Source: Monodelphis domestica (lineage: Eukaryota; Chordata; Mammalia; Didelphimorphia; Didelphidae). From it: DNA of 64,000 nt. Shown here in pieces: positions 38,689-52,011 of the stretch. The DNA lies in NCBI RefSeq assembly GCF_027887165.1, contig NC_077232.1, forward strand, positions 10,664,257 to 10,728,256, read 5' to 3'. Numbering within the stretch: the stretch's first letter is position 1; each line of letters opens with the position of its first letter. The notes below the pieces were generated by a model, which was given only the letters and a program-made list of their open reading frames with translations, did not search any database and was not told where the DNA came from. The position numbers and the translations under genes were made by a program.

Positions 38689-41600
38689 ATGGCCAGTGAC
38701 CCAGTGCCGGCCCTGCTGTGGGCCCAGGAGGTGGGCCATATGGTGATGGGACGAACCCGGAAACTTCTGCTGCAGTTTGGAGTGTTGTTCTGCACCATCC
38801 TCCTCCTCCTCTGGGTGTCTGTCTTCCTTTATGGATCCTTCTATTATTCCTACATGCCGACAGTCAGTCACCTCAGCCCAGCACACATTTCCTACAGGTG
38901 AGAGGTTACCCTGTTGCATTTGAAGGGAATTTCATATGTCATCTGATTGACTGACTGGCTTGATAGCTTCCCTTTCCTTGGGGCTGGACAAGTCTGGGCT
39001 GTGTAGGGTATTTAAGGCAGCCTAACCTCTGCTCATTCAAACTATTAAAACACCTTGATTGGCCTCTTTGGACCTGCGGCTTCTTGGGGCTCCCATGAAC
39101 TTGGCAGCCAACCACTACCTCTATGGGGTTGCTTTTAGTTCAAAATAGATTTATTTTTAGAAAATTTCTATGGATTTTTCCTTCATAGTCACTTTTGGAA
39201 AGGCTCCTACTTAATTTCTTGGAGTCAAACCTTCCCTTGTAACAAAGAAGATTATTATGTCAGTAGAGTGAGTGTTAAGCAACTTTGTGTCCTGGAAGTC
39301 TCCTGCTCCTCTACCAAGAGGAGGGAGAGAGGTTTCCTTATCTCTTCTGTAGGACACACCATGCTCTATTTACCACCACCCTTTATAGCCTTGCCATTAA
39401 CCCCCCCCCCACACACACACACACACACTCATTCGTCCCCTATTCAGTGAGTATAGTTGCTCTCCAATGTGGCCTAACCTGAGATCACAGAAACCTCTCT
39501 CACCAAGTCTTTCTGGGGACATAGCTTTTCTGCCCTCCTGTTTTGGGATCCTTTTTCTTTATCTCCAACCTACTTATTCTCAATTAGAGGACCTTGACTC
39601 TTATTACATGTCCCAGAGGCTCCCATTTGGCCTCTCTGATACACTGAGCTCTCTAGGATCTGGTGATGATGATGAGGGAAGCAGGAAAGGGGAGTGAGTG
39701 AGATGCTACATCCCCCCCATCTCCCCCCAGCAATTTCTCCTTGCCTCCTTTTCATTTTGGACAGTAGAGAAGAAACACTTAGGCCAGTTGGACACAAAGC
39801 AGGGGCTGAGAAAGAGCAGTCAGTGGGAGTGATAAGGCAAATGGTGTAACTTCATTCCCCTTAGGACAGACTGTGGTTCTGCTGGACCCGTTCTCTGCTC
39901 CTTCCCTGTTGCCAACGTCTCCCTGGTTAAAGGTGGACGTGATCGGGTGAGTAGGGGTGAGAGGTGGGGGAAAGAAGCTGGGAGAGCTTGGAATAGGAGC
40001 TCCAGTACAAGATGCTGCTCCTTTGGGACTGCATAAAGGAGAGGTCACCAGAAAGGGAAGGTTAGAGGAAGAACAACACTGAGGGTTAAGTGACCGTTTG
40101 ACTCTGGAATTATCGGGGGAGAGGGTAAGGAGAATTTATTCTTAGAAGGATTCCACTCTAATATCTATGCTGGAAGTTTTTACTCAGTAGCAAAATAAAT
40201 CACTAGGCCAAGGTGGCATCCACCCAAGTGTCAGTAGGATTCAAGTATAAAATTGTGAAACCAACAGCCAGAGATGTGTAAGCTTGTTAGAGAAGTCTGC
40301 TGTGTCAAAGGGCTCATCAGTCATCACCATGCCTCCAGAGGACAGTCAGGAACCTGCAGGCTGGATTGTCCTACTTGTCAAGCTCTAGACCAGCTGCTGG
40401 AACCTGCCATTAATGATAGGGTGGGGGATGGAATCACTGGCCACCCAAGCAAAGGAGAAACCTCCTCAGAGAGAGGCAACATGGTACCCACAAGTAGAAT
40501 TTTCTGCAAGAGCACGATGGTGCTTTGGACACTATGCTATATTTGGGCTCCTCAGGGCCTAGACTTGAGGCCTGATTCTGTCTCTTGCTACCTTTGTGAC
40601 GTGGAACCAGTCACATGGGGCATCCTCTACTCACTACTCTGTAAAATATGTGAGTTGGGCTGGATGGTCTCTTCCAGCTCTAAATCAAGACAGCTCAGAA
40701 TCTTACCAGACCAAAGCTCTTATCAGACTAGACCAGAGGGTATAATTTATTTAGACCTACAGAAAGCCTCTGGCAAGTTTTCATAATAAAGGGGAAAGGT
40801 GAAAATCACAGGTCCCTCCCAAGACTTCTTTCTGCCAGGAGCCATCATTTTTTTTTAACCCATACCTTCTGTCTTAGACTCAATACTGGGTATTGGGTCT
40901 AAGGCAGAAGATTGGTAAGGGTTAGGCAGTGGGGGTTAAGTGACTTGCCCAGAGTCACACAGCTGGGAAGTGTCTGAGGCCAGATTTTGACCCAGGACCT
41001 CCTGTCTCCAGGCCTGGCTCTCAATTCACTGAGCCATCCACCTGCCCCTGTTTTGTTTTGTTTTTTTAATCCATACATCTGTCTTAGAATTGTTTCTGTT
41101 CCAAGGGTTGCCACAGACACACACACACACACCCATGTGACTGGTTAGATTTGAAGCCTGGTTCTGTCTACTGAGCCACCTAGCTGCCCTGAGCCATCAT
41201 AATTCAGTATTGTTTAAATGAGAGAGTTAGAAGCAGCCAGGCCTGGCATCAGGAAGACTTGAATTCAAATCCAGCCTTAGACACTTGGTATATCCATTTA
41301 AAATCTAAAATTGAAATCTAAATCTTATGATCTTAGAACAGTCACAGCTTGGGCAAGTCATTTAAACTATCTTCCTCAGTTTCCCCAACTGTAAGTTGGA
41401 GATAATAGCTCCTACCTCTCAGGGTGGTTGTGAAAATCCAATGAAATTAATCTCTCTAAGGTGCTTACATAGAGTCCAACATATGTAGTAGGCACTCAAT
41501 CATTGCTTATTCCTCAACTTCCCTTCAGAGAGGGGGACATGCAGCACTGTAGTTACACATGTAGGTGCCATTAAGCTTTTGTTGGGGGGATTGGCAAAAT

Positions 41601-44600
41601 GAGAGAGAGATGCCCTTTTCACCAGGTGAAGGAGGGAGTAGGTGTGTGTCTTTCCTGTGGGATGCACATCTGGCTTTTTAAACTATGCATCTAGAACTAG
41701 ACTAGGGTAGGTCTTAGAGGTCTGGTTCTGGCCCTTGGAGGTAGAGGGGAATCCCCCTTTTAAAAGGTTGACTCCATTTTGGGAAAAGAAACGATGAGAT
41801 GATTTCTGCAGGGTTCTCTGAGCACAACCTAGAAAAGGGAGGTTTTGCCTGCGTGGAGAGGAGATGCCGGGCCATCTTTTAGGAAGTCCCTTCCTAGAGT
41901 TCCTGACTCCTGAGTGCTTGCTAGACAGCTGAGATGAGGCAAGATCAGGGCATGGAAACCTGCCTCTTATCTTCAAGCTGATGATAATTCAGTTCAGTAA
42001 ATACTGATCTGGCAGGAGGCAAGCCACTCTCATAGCACAGTACAGAAAAGTCCCAAACTTAGTCACCAATCCTATCATCTCCAATGATATCTGTAAAAGG
42101 GAGAATCTACAGGGCAAGCCAAACCCTTCTAAAGGAAGCAGTTTTACACAGTGAGCAACAATCTTGTGTAATTCATCATCCTAAGAGTTAATAGTATAGG
42201 ATAAAACTTGGTTCAATAAAGGGGTGTTTGATGATTTTCTTCATAAAAAGATTTGCTAAATGTGAGATGCCAGATGATAGGGATACCTAGGACAGTCAGA
42301 GTGAAGATCTAATCTTTGGGGCTAAAGCAAGATTTCCTCTAGTCAGACACCACCTGGGCCCTGCTAGACACAGAGGAGGCGGCTGACCAGTGAGGAGGGG
42401 GACTGCAGAAGAGCTTTAGGAATAAGATACAGCAGAGCTTGCTTTCTGTTGGTTAATTAACAATTGAAATGGTGTCAAGCTGGGTCCAGGGAGATGGTCT
42501 CTTTAGCACACATGGGCCTTAGTCACAGATGACCCATTTGGCTACATGGGAGTTCACTTTCCCAGAAGAGAAGAGTCACTGACATGCTACAGACATTCTC
42601 TGATCAAGGGAAGTGAGGCTTAATGTGGTAAATGTGAACAAAGCTAGCCTTTTAGGGATTCCAACACGGGGGGGGGGGGGGGTACAAAGGGGGCTGGGAT
42701 GGTCCATCCAAGATAGCATTTGGGCCCAGGGACTCTGGGGAAATTAATCTGTCAGAAGGAGGCCTTTTCTACAAAAGTGGTGAACTGTAGACTTGGAATG
42801 ATACCTAGACTCTCTCAGTGGGTATCATAGTTGGATTTACCTTTTTAATTTGTTCTTTTTAAAATTATTTGTTAAAAATAATGGTTCGCTAGATAGGTCG
42901 GGAGAGATTCAGAAATGAAAGGGATGGAAAAGCCAAAGAAGAGATTGACCAAAGAGGTATTTTAACCAACCTCCCCACCATGGGCAGGTGCTGATGTATG
43001 GACAGCCATACCGAATTTCTCTGGAGTTGGAGATGCCCGAGTCCCCAGTGAACCAGGATTTGGGCATGTTCATGGTCACCATTGCTTGCTACACCCGAGG
43101 GGGACGAGTCATTTCCACTTCTGCCCGTTCCGTGAGTCAAAGGGCTGGGGCTGGGGAGTTGGGCCTTCAGAAGATGGAAGTGGTAACATGGCAGGGAGTC
43201 AGGAGTCTAATGATCTTCTGTGGTGTTTGGGATATGGTGCTAAGCTGATGCTGAAGTTGCAAGTTAGAGACTGTCGCTGACTTTGAAGAGCTCTTTATTT
43301 GGTAGCAGAAATGGGAGAACCTGACCTAGATCATTCCTTTGCCTCAGTGGCTTTCTTCAGCTGTGTATATTTGGTCAGATATGTTATCACCTCTTACCAG
43401 CTGTGCTTGGCCCTTTTTATCATCTTATCCCTAACAACAGTGACTTTGGACTTATGAGGGACTTCGCATTTGTTCCATTTCAACAGAGATATTGAACGAT
43501 CTTGCCTTAGATCAGAGGTTTTTAACCATTGTTGTGACCTGGATACCTTTGATAGGCTGACAGCGCCTATGGCCCCTTTCTCAGAATCATGTTTCTAAAG
43601 GCTTTATATTGAAAGATTTTTTCCCCATCCTTTTCATGGACCCTCTGAAATCTGTGAGATCCCAGGCTTAGAACCCCTGTTTTATACATGAATGTACACA
43701 GACTGTTCTGATCATAGGGAGAATATGAAAGGGAGTGGGGGTGTTAGGATAGATTTCATTGGGCTAAAATAATGGGTTTAAAGGTTAAGGGACCTGAGGT
43801 TTGAGAAAGCAAAGCACAGAGACTGATGAGTAGGAGAATGAGACATGGGAAGTAAGAGCAGTTACTGAAGTGGGCTTGAGAAAGGAAGTTCAACAGGGCT
43901 GAGACTCGAGGCATCAGATCCTCCCTGGATAGCTTCATGTCTCCTCCTCTGGCTTCCCCAGGCAATGCTGCATTACCGTTCGACGCTGCTGAGACTGCTG
44001 GACACACTCATCTTCTCAGGCCTTTTCTTATCTGGCTTTGCAGAGCAAAAGCAGCTCCTAGAAGTGGAATTATATTCGGACTACAGGGAGGACTCGGTGA
44101 GGAGCAGCTTCTGTAGTCTGGGGTATTAGGAGAGAGGGCAGAATGCAAAGTTGGGGAGCCCTGGTCCCTCTCACTGAAAAGTTGTAGCTGTTAACCAGGC
44201 CTGCTGCGGAAAAGGGAGAGAGGAGGGAAGAGAGTAAGACAGATCTGGTAGGGGAACTTCCTGGTGCTGACGCTGGCTCCCTCTTCCACAGTACACTCCA
44301 ACCACAGGTGCAGTGATTGAGATACAGAGCAATCGGATTCAGCTGTATGGAGCTCAGCTCCGGATCCATGCCCACTTCACAGGGCTCAGGTAGGAAAGAG
44401 CTCAGCAAAGGAAAATATTGGAATTCACCTTTCCAGCCAGGACATGCTTTGGTCCTCCCCTCTGCCAGGGATGCTTCTATGGGCAGGGCAAGCTTTCATT
44501 CTCAGACTTGGACACTTTGTTCTCCCCAAGCCAAGAGTAATGAAGCCCTAGCCACGAAGTGCCCTCTTATAATGTGCTTCTCTGCCCAATGTTTTGGGGC

Positions 44601-46450
44601 CTCAGGTATCTGCTGTACAACTTCCCCGTCACCTCAGCTGTCATTGGCATCGCCAGCAACTTTACCTTCCTCAGCGTCATTGTGCTCTTCAGTTACCTGC
44701 AGTGGGTGTGGGGCGGCATCTGGCCCAGGCACCGCCTCACCTTGCAGGTATCTTGGGGTATTGGGGATAGGACCTTCTTTTACCCTTCCTGTGAAAGGGG
44801 GCCACAAGAAACAGGATGTGGCCACTGAAGAGGACTGGGGAGTAAAAGGGATCCTAAATGCCTGGGATAAGGTCTCCAAGGAGAACTGAGGGAGGGAGGG
44901 GGTCGGTCTTTCCAGAAGGTCTAGCCCTCAGTAATGTCATTCCCTCTGTCTTAGGTAACTAACCGAGATAAGGATGTCTCCCAACAGGAAGGCCAGAGAA
45001 GGACCCCCAACAGAAGGCCAGGTACTGGGGAATGGGCCCTACTACAGTGGTTCTGTGATCTCACAGATGAGTCCCCTCTTGGCATCCTCTGGACACTTTC
45101 TCCTCCTATGGGACTCCATGCCAGGAACTGGAGATCCTGCTGCTGCCCTCTTTATTTCCTGGCTGGCTCACTTCCTCTCCAAGAATGCATGTCCTTGATG
45201 TCTCATGCCACTGCTGGTATGCCAGCCATCCTTGGAAATACATCACAAACTCCTGACTGTCCGTTTGTTTTACAAGGGTGTTGGTTTTCTTTTTTTATTG
45301 GTGGGGAGACCTAAAAATGTTGTCACCTGACCACTGCAGGAATAAAAGAACTCTAGCCACTTAGCCCACTGTGAGCCTTGTAAAGAGCCGAGAGAACAAC
45401 GGGTGTTTGGGGTCTCTTACGAGATCCCCAGGAGTACCCGGCTACTAAAGAACAGCCTTATTTGTGGTCTTGAGCAGTTGGAGACCGTGACAAGCCCTGG
45501 GAGGTTTCTCATCTATGCTCCAGCCCTCTTTCCTGTTCAGTTCTGGGTTTCTGGTCTATCTGCAGTTTCTTTGCCTTAAGGAAGGACTGATGATCTAGCT
45601 CTGTGAGGGAGCTTAGTCCTCCAGCTACAATAATGACTCACATTTTGGTGGCGCTTCAGGAGACTGTACATAGCGTTTCCTTCAGTGACCCTGTGGAATA
45701 CGTGGTGCCAGGGTCAGTGACGTTCCACCAGTGAGGAAGCCAGAAAGTGCAGTGACTTGTTGGCTTAGTTAACCCCAGCTAGTAAGTGGGGAGACCAAAC
45801 CATGAAGTCCCTCAGTCCTTCTACTTTGGGGGCAGGGAGGAGATGTGTCATAGCTGGAACAGCTTCTAGCAGCCTCTCCCTCTCCCTAGGGCTAGGGCCG
45901 AGAGGCCGGGCAGAACTCACCAGGGTTCCAGAGAAATCGCAGGATGATGGGGACCAGGCAGCAGTCCTTGGGCCAGGTATGCATGTGCCAAGAGGAGAAG
46001 CCTTCCCCGCCCCACTTCTCCCACCACTCACCCCCAAGGCTCAGTCCTTTTCTCTTTCCCCTCCTAAGAAGGAGGCTAAGACGTGATTATTGCCCCTTCA
46101 TTCTCTGCAGGAAGTCAGCTGCCAGAGGAGAAAGGACGGGCACTGCAGCCTCTTAATGAAGAGGGCCTGGATCAGGAGACCAGTGATGGTGAGGGAACCC
46201 TGGTGTCCTTTAGAGAGTAGCCTAGAAGGGCCTGGGAGGGAGGCAGGGGACTGCTGTCACTACTTCACACTCACTTATTCCCCTTCCTCTCCCCCCATCA
46301 GGTTCTGGCTCCTGGGAGGATGCAGCCCTGCTCACTGAGGCCAACCTGCCCTCCACGGGCCCAGAAACCCTGGGCAGCCCAGAGCCTCCAGGCAGCATAG
46401 AGAGCCCTTCGGGCCCTCCCCGCCTGCGTCCAGCCTGCTCTAGTTCTTGA
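38689..46450 (+). CDS. BSCL2: Seipin (BSCL2 lipid droplet biogenesis protein)
   Basis: ER membrane protein that organises lipid-droplet formation and adipocyte differentiation; 396 residues (human short isoform 398). Coding exons: 38689-38897, 39865-39946, 42988-43131, 43962-44096, 44292-44389, 44606-44747, 44955-45021, 45890-45976, 46111-46188, 46302-46450; all GT-AG, all phases close. First membrane segment about residues 26-50, ER-lumenal beta-sandwich domain, second membrane segment about 232-257. The glycosylation sequon Asn87-Val-Ser, equivalent to the human N88/S90 disease sites, is intact. The C-terminal tail is acidic and ends ACSSS. The start is certain: an in-frame TAA at 38641, inside the same exon (opens 38572), lies 16 codons upstream, and the ATG context is CAGCCATGG. 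Confidence 0.97.
39407..39430. repeat. (CA)n microsatellite
   Basis: C-run followed by an uninterrupted acac repeat in BSCL2 intron 2 (between the first two coding exons). Confidence 0.9.
40190..40795 (+). mobile_element. CR1/L3-type LINE fragment
   Basis: Translated traces of a LINE reverse transcriptase are visible: a [11 protein letters not shown]-like motif near 40195 and [15 protein letters not shown] near 40740-40785, corresponding to the usual NKSPGPDGIHP and YLDFSKAFD signatures. A MIR-like insertion (about 40520-40690) lies between. In BSCL2. Confidence 0.65.
40850..41048 (-). mobile_element. Marsupial tRNA-derived SINE, inverted
   Basis: ccttctgtcttagactcaat ... agtgacttgcccagagtcac ... 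cactgagccatccacctgcc; full length. Confidence 0.9.
41055..41195 (-). mobile_element. Second, shortened inverted SINE directly behind the first
   Basis: Starts atccatacatctgtcttagaa and ends ctactgagccacctagctgcc; centre replaced by a short CA run. Confidence 0.75.
41215..41510 (+). mobile_element. MIR SINE, nearly complete
   Basis: caggcctggcatcaggaaga, tcctcagtttccccaactgt, ctcagggtggttgtgaaaat and gtagtaggcactcaatcatt follow in the MIR order. Confidence 0.8.
42668..42682. repeat. Poly-G tract
   Basis: Fifteen consecutive G in the BSCL2 intron before the 42988 exon. Confidence 0.9.
43503..43685. mobile_element. Non-autonomous DNA transposon (hAT-like) with both ends
   Basis: Terminal inverted ends cagaggtttttaacc and ggcttagaacccctg (imperfect), with an internal ggccccttt-ctcagaatcatg section. 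Same family as the interrupted copy at 10195-10545. Confidence 0.65.
45640..45800 (-). mobile_element. MIR SINE remnant
   Basis: aataatgactcacattttgg ... gtgaggaagccagaaagtgc ... taaccccagctagtaagtgg. Confidence 0.6.
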
Positions 46451-46518
46451 GGGTGGGGGCTGTGGCCCTGCACTTCCAGCACTTCCCCTTGCCCTCTATC
46501 TATCTTTCTTTTCCCCAC

Positions 46519-46524
46519 AATAAA
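46519..46524 (+). terminator. BSCL2: BSCL2 poly(A) signal
   Basis: AATAAA about 70 bases after the stop, followed by a T-rich stretch; a short 3'UTR as in human. Confidence 0.85.
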
Positions 46525-46549
46525 CTTTTTTCACACCATCTGATTTCCT

Positions 46550-47180
46550 CACGATTTGGTCCCAGATTTGGAGGCTCACCAATCAGAGAACAGGAAAGCG
46601 GCTGCCCCAAGGCATTTCCTTTTTAGCAGGCTCCAAAGAGCTATTCCCATGTGGAGGGCTGAGAGACCTTATTACAGACCCAGAAGGCCTTGGGGGCATG
46701 GCCTACTGTGACCTATAAGCCTGGTTCTTCTGGGAGCTATTAATCTTCCCATTTCTCAATGGCCCCAGGCCTGGGATGGTTGAGGACAGAAAAAGGAGCT
46801 ATTCTGTCCCCTCCCTCTCTCCTTTGGAAGGCTCAGAACAGGAAATAAGCACTGGTGGGTGGGCTAGGGTTGTCCAGAGGAGTGGGTATCCTGTCAGGGG
46901 ACTTTGATTGAGGCCCAGGTGGTGGGCTCCCATCACCACTATCCACACTGAAACTCACTAACTTCTCTCACATGTTCAACACATTCCGTTTTTAAGCAAT
47001 TGGCCAGGGTCCATGTTCCCCTCCCTTTCCAGGACCCTGGAAGCCTGGCCTCCAGCTGGGCCAGATGAATGTGGTTTTCCCATCCCCAGTCCCGTGACTC
47101 AGACCCTGTGGTGGGGCCAGCCCTCCCATTGGCAGACAGAAGCACAGATGGGGGTGGGGGGAGCAGATAGTGACATCACC
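46550..47180. other. Short intergenic spacer between BSCL2 and LRRN4CL
   Basis: Unique sequence without recognisable repeats or open frames; likely holds LRRN4CL promoter elements. Confidence 0.5.
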
Positions 47181-47331
47181 ACGGAGCTATAAAATTAAGA
47201 GACTCTCGACAAAACCGTGGCAGAAGAGCTTGAAGGCCCTTCAGACTGACCGCCGATGCTGTCATGAGAATCCCCGTCACCTGATCCACCTGATTCCAGA
47301 AACACCCTGGCTCTTCCCAGACTGCTCGCTG
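47171..47331 (+). promoter_or_regulatory. LRRN4CL: LRRN4CL promoter and untranslated exon 1
   Basis: A TATA box (tataaaat, 47188-47195) is preceded by a CRE-like tgacatca at 47171-47178. Exon 1 would start near 47218 and end at the donor CTG|GTGAGT (exon end 47331). Unlike its neighbours there is no CpG island, which suits a tissue-restricted gene. Confidence 0.65.
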
Positions 47332-47613
47332 GTGAGTGGGGCTGGGGAGAAACCCGACAGCAAAGGCGCATTTGTGAGGTCCCTGGCTCCCTGGATTTCA
47401 CACTTTCCTCCGTATTCTAGAAAGGTGGCCTAGAGGAGTGGAAGGAGCCCCGGCTTTGGTCAGAGTCCAGGTTCAAGTCCTGATTCTGGTTAATACTCAT
47501 ATTGAGTGGAGGCAAAGAAGGCCCTTCCCAGCTCAAAATCCTCAGAGATTCTGTCAAGTCAGGAGCACATGCACGGGGCTTGCAGAGAGCTGTGGCCGAT
47601 GTGTACTTCAGCC

Positions 47614-47615
<2 letters not shown>

Positions 47616-47650
<35 letters not shown>
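47616..47650. repeat. (GT)n microsatellite
   Basis: About 17 GT units in the LRRN4CL intron. Confidence 0.95.
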
Positions 47651-47652
<2 letters not shown>

Positions 47653-47795
47653 ACAGACATAAAGATTATATACACCCATCTAGATGAAAAGTGAGATCTC
47701 TGGGACGCGTGCAGTTCATCTTTTACTCTCATTAGAAATCTGTTTTCCTCTATTCCCTGAGCCTCGAGTGGCTTTTATCTGCCCACCTCCTCTAA

Positions 47796-48587
<792 letters not shown>

Positions 48588-48883
48588 TGGTGCTCACCAG
48601 GAGCTTAAGGACCATGGACAGAGCGGCCTTAAGGAAGTGACCCTCACTCTATTGACAGGGAGCTGCCTACAGGAAGGAAGGTCACTAGACCCCGTGCCCC
48701 AGCCTAGAGTTCCTCAAACTCCAGTGTACCTAACGTGGACCTGAGTCCTATGGAAGGACAAAAGCTGCAATCAGAGAGAGATGGCCCCTTAATGTGAGTG
48801 GGCTCCGGTCTTCAGATTCATCTTCCTGAAAGGATAATTTGCTTCTCTCAACTAGTCCTTGCTTCTTGCTGACTAATAATAAA

Positions 48884-49755
48884 ATATATCATAATAGAGC
48901 CCAGGGCCTTGTCTATAGGCTTCCGTGCCAGTACTGGAGTAGGGGAAGGGGGTGAGAGAAGAAAGGAAATTCCTCCTTGGGATTGAGCCAGGGTTGGGGC
49001 ATCCGGAGGGCTGACAAGCCCTGGCTATCACAGCTGCCCTTGTACGCAGAAGGGGTCTGGGGTGCAAGGACTCTTCTCGTTTAACAGATGGGTAAACAAG
49101 CCTGAGGAAGGGACTTGCCCTAGCCATCTAATGATGACATCATCTAGATGGCTTGCAAAGGGCCTGGATTGCAACAATGGACCCCATTTTCCCAAATCCA
49201 AATGCCATGCTCTTCCCACTTTGTGAAATAAGCTATCTCTAAACAGGAAAAAGAGAACTTTATGCTCCCATTATTTTCAAGAAGGGGTCTCAGAAATGGG
49301 TTTAACTACTGGATCTTGCCTTTTGCTGTTCCCCTTAGTCATATTTAACCCACCACCTCTACCCCTCTTCCCTGCCCAAGCCTTAAGGCCCAGGCTGTGT
49401 TGCCATTTCCTGGACTTAAAAACTAACCTGGTTGCTTACTGAGACCTTCTCTGGGTGTCTGTTTCCCATCTGGAAAATGAGATTTCCCTTTCTAGTCCTG
49501 ACATTCCCTGTCCTTCCTGAAATTCTAGCTGTCATCTCTCTGGAGAGGTATACATGGGTGGAGTCCTCATAACCTCTGACTCAAGCCCCTGGAGCCTTTA
49601 AAGAGCAGATGGTGGGGGTGGAAGGGCCACTGGGGCTGTGGACAGAGCCCAAGAGCTACCAGCACAGGCCTAGACATGTGTTTAGCCCTATGTCCCTAGT
49701 TCTGTGGATGACGGTGAAAATCAGAAGTCAACAAGCATCAAGTGCCTACCAGACC
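48884..49755. other. Intergenic DNA downstream of LRRN4CL
   Basis: Two MIR-like remnants (49085-49215, minus; 49390-49510, plus). Otherwise unique. Confidence 0.5.
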
Positions 49756-50423
49756 TGTAAGAGGTAAATTTTGTGGTTGCACTGAATATATATATATATA
49801 TATTTTTTTTAAGATGGTCGCCAAGAATTTAAATTCTAAATCCCAATGAAATGCTCAAGTCAGAATGGAATTTTATAGGGGTTTATTTACAATAGAAGGA
49901 AGATATTAAGAAAGAGAGAGAGGAAAAGGGGAAGGATAGCTGCCCTGGCCTGATCTGAACCCAGCAGTAGTTCAGAAGCCAAGGGGTCTCTCCAGATGCT
50001 AGTGACTTCAGAGAGCCAAGGGCAAGGGAGTCCCAAGAGATGGGCCTTTCCAGAGGCTGTTGCCTCCAGAAAAGCCAAGGAAAGGGTAGTCACTCAACAC
50101 GTGATTGTCTAAGGGAAGCAGTCTGAGGTCTCACGCTCAAGCTCCTCCACAGTCTAGTTCCACGGCCAAGTCCCTCTCATGGGAAGTGACACAAAACATA
50201 AAAGCAGTTCTTTACATCACTTCCTGTGTCTTACATGTACCAATGGTAGCTTAAACTTGGCTTTGGGCAGCCCAGGGAGTCAGTTGTTTCTGATTTGTCA
50301 CTTGCTAGCACATATGGGTCATAGACCTTCCTCCCCACACTTAATCCTTAAGTGTGGGTATATACATTCCTGGTTGTTAGAATTCTAAAGACTAAGCAGA
50401 GTGGAGTAAATCTAAAATTCACA
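49756..50423 (-). mobile_element. LTR A, 3' LTR of the minus-strand retroviral fossil
   Basis: Bounded by TG...CA, about 668 bases, with a G-rich polypurine tract just inside the element. No matching target duplication is visible beside it, as expected for one end of a truncated provirus. Closely related to LTR C at 53018-53710. Confidence 0.7.
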
Positions 50424-51070
50424 ATCCCCCTGATGATGATTGGGGGTCTCATCTCCCCAATTGATCACTTAACATAATCATCTTGTACCTCTAAAATCTT
50501 CTAGCTACGGTGAATACAACATTTAGCCTTCTGAGAGAAAACTATAATAATAGTTAGAGATAGGAGGGGAATTGAAGAGAGAGAAAGCAAAACCAATGTT
50601 TTGCTGGGCGCACTGACAAAAACCAATTGGGGGCAGTGCCCTTTGGCATAAGAGTGTACATTCAAAATAAATGTTCAATCAACCTTCATTTCCATCAACC
50701 ACACCCCAAAGTTCATTCTGGATCTTCTTGATGTAGTATGGGTTTTTCAGGCATCTTTCTGCAAACAGTTCATTCTCTGAATTTTTGGAGTTAGCAAGCT
50801 TCTTTCCTTGAAGAAAAATTTTCTTTTGCGAACAAAATTTTAAATCTTTGATTTTATGAAAATACAACCCCCCTGAAGCGGGTATTGAGAAACACCCAGT
50901 TCAGCTCAGGATGCAAGGTTGAGTTATGGGGTATATGAGTCAATTATCAAAAGGGAAAAAAACCAAAAACATAAAAATGGAAGAAAAATTAAACTTTTCG
51001 GAGAAATAAAAATTCAAAATCAGGATCAAAATATCAAAAATCTATGTATACAAAATTTTTAGTAAAGAAG

Positions 51071-52011
51071 TGTTAAAATATAATTGTGGTTGGACTCAAA
51101 TATATTAATTAGGTGGTCGCCAGGGATTTAATTTCTAAATCCCAAAATGAATTACTAAAGTAAATGGAATTTATGTTAGTTTATTTACAATATTTACAAT
51201 AGAAGGAAGATGTTAAGGAATGAGAGAGAAAGAGAAAAACTCTGGCTTCTTCTTATATCAGTTAGAATTTCTAAGTCCTAGCCAGGGGAAAAGAGTTTTA
51301 AGTAGTTGGGCCTTTCCTGGAGGCTTCACACCTCCAGAAAGGTGGGGTCACTAAGTCAGCTTTTCACTCACCAATGGTAACAGTCTTAAAGAAGTCTGGG
51401 TGTCTGTATTCTGGTCACTTCTCCGAGTCAGTGCCTGAGTCTCTGAACAAATCTCACAGCTCCGAGTGACTGATCCTTCACTTCAAGCCCGGGTGACTCA
51501 CTGTCTCCGAACTCATTTGAATGTCTGAATCCGAATCCCTCTTCAGTCTTTTCCCCCTCTATTTAAAGACCTTTTTCTCTTGTGTCACCTCTAAATTTTC
51601 ACATCTACCAATCACAGCAGACACTTTTCTCCAGGACTTCTCATGTTTTAGTTCTCACCTTCTCTGGTTAGATTATATCTTTTTGGGTTCTTAAATCCTC
51701 TTTTGTTAAGTTCACCTTTTGTAGTTACTTAACACTTTTTTTGTAGTTAAAACCTAAAAATAGATTGTAGCTTACAATTCTGGCTTCACTATAAAGGAAG
51801 AGCTAAGTACCTTCATTGTTACAATCAGGAGATTACAATTTTATCTTCACAATAAAGAAAGAGCTAAGTATCTTCATTGTTACAATCAAGGGATAGCTAA
51901 ACCCAATCTTCACAGTAGAATAAATTCATAATAGGCCCTTGTATTAGGGTTTAATAAATTTCTAACAGGTCCTTGTATTAGGGTCCAATTAAAGTAATTT
52001 CTATCCCACAA
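51071..52011 (-). mobile_element. LTR B, related LTR inserted in the internal region
   Basis: Shares the ggtggtcgccaggga-type end with the other LTRs but is longer (about 940 bases). It carries two internal direct duplications (about 60 bases near 51785-51895 and about 34 bases near 51925-51985). Ends TG...CA; limits approximate. Confidence 0.6.

Noticed and set aside
47438-47694. Three overlapping open frames rich in Val-Cys
   Set aside because: Translation of the GT microsatellite in an intron.
50679-50867. Small host gene between LRRN4CL and UBXN1
   Set aside because: Falls inside the retroviral internal remnant and matches the second fossil in reverse.
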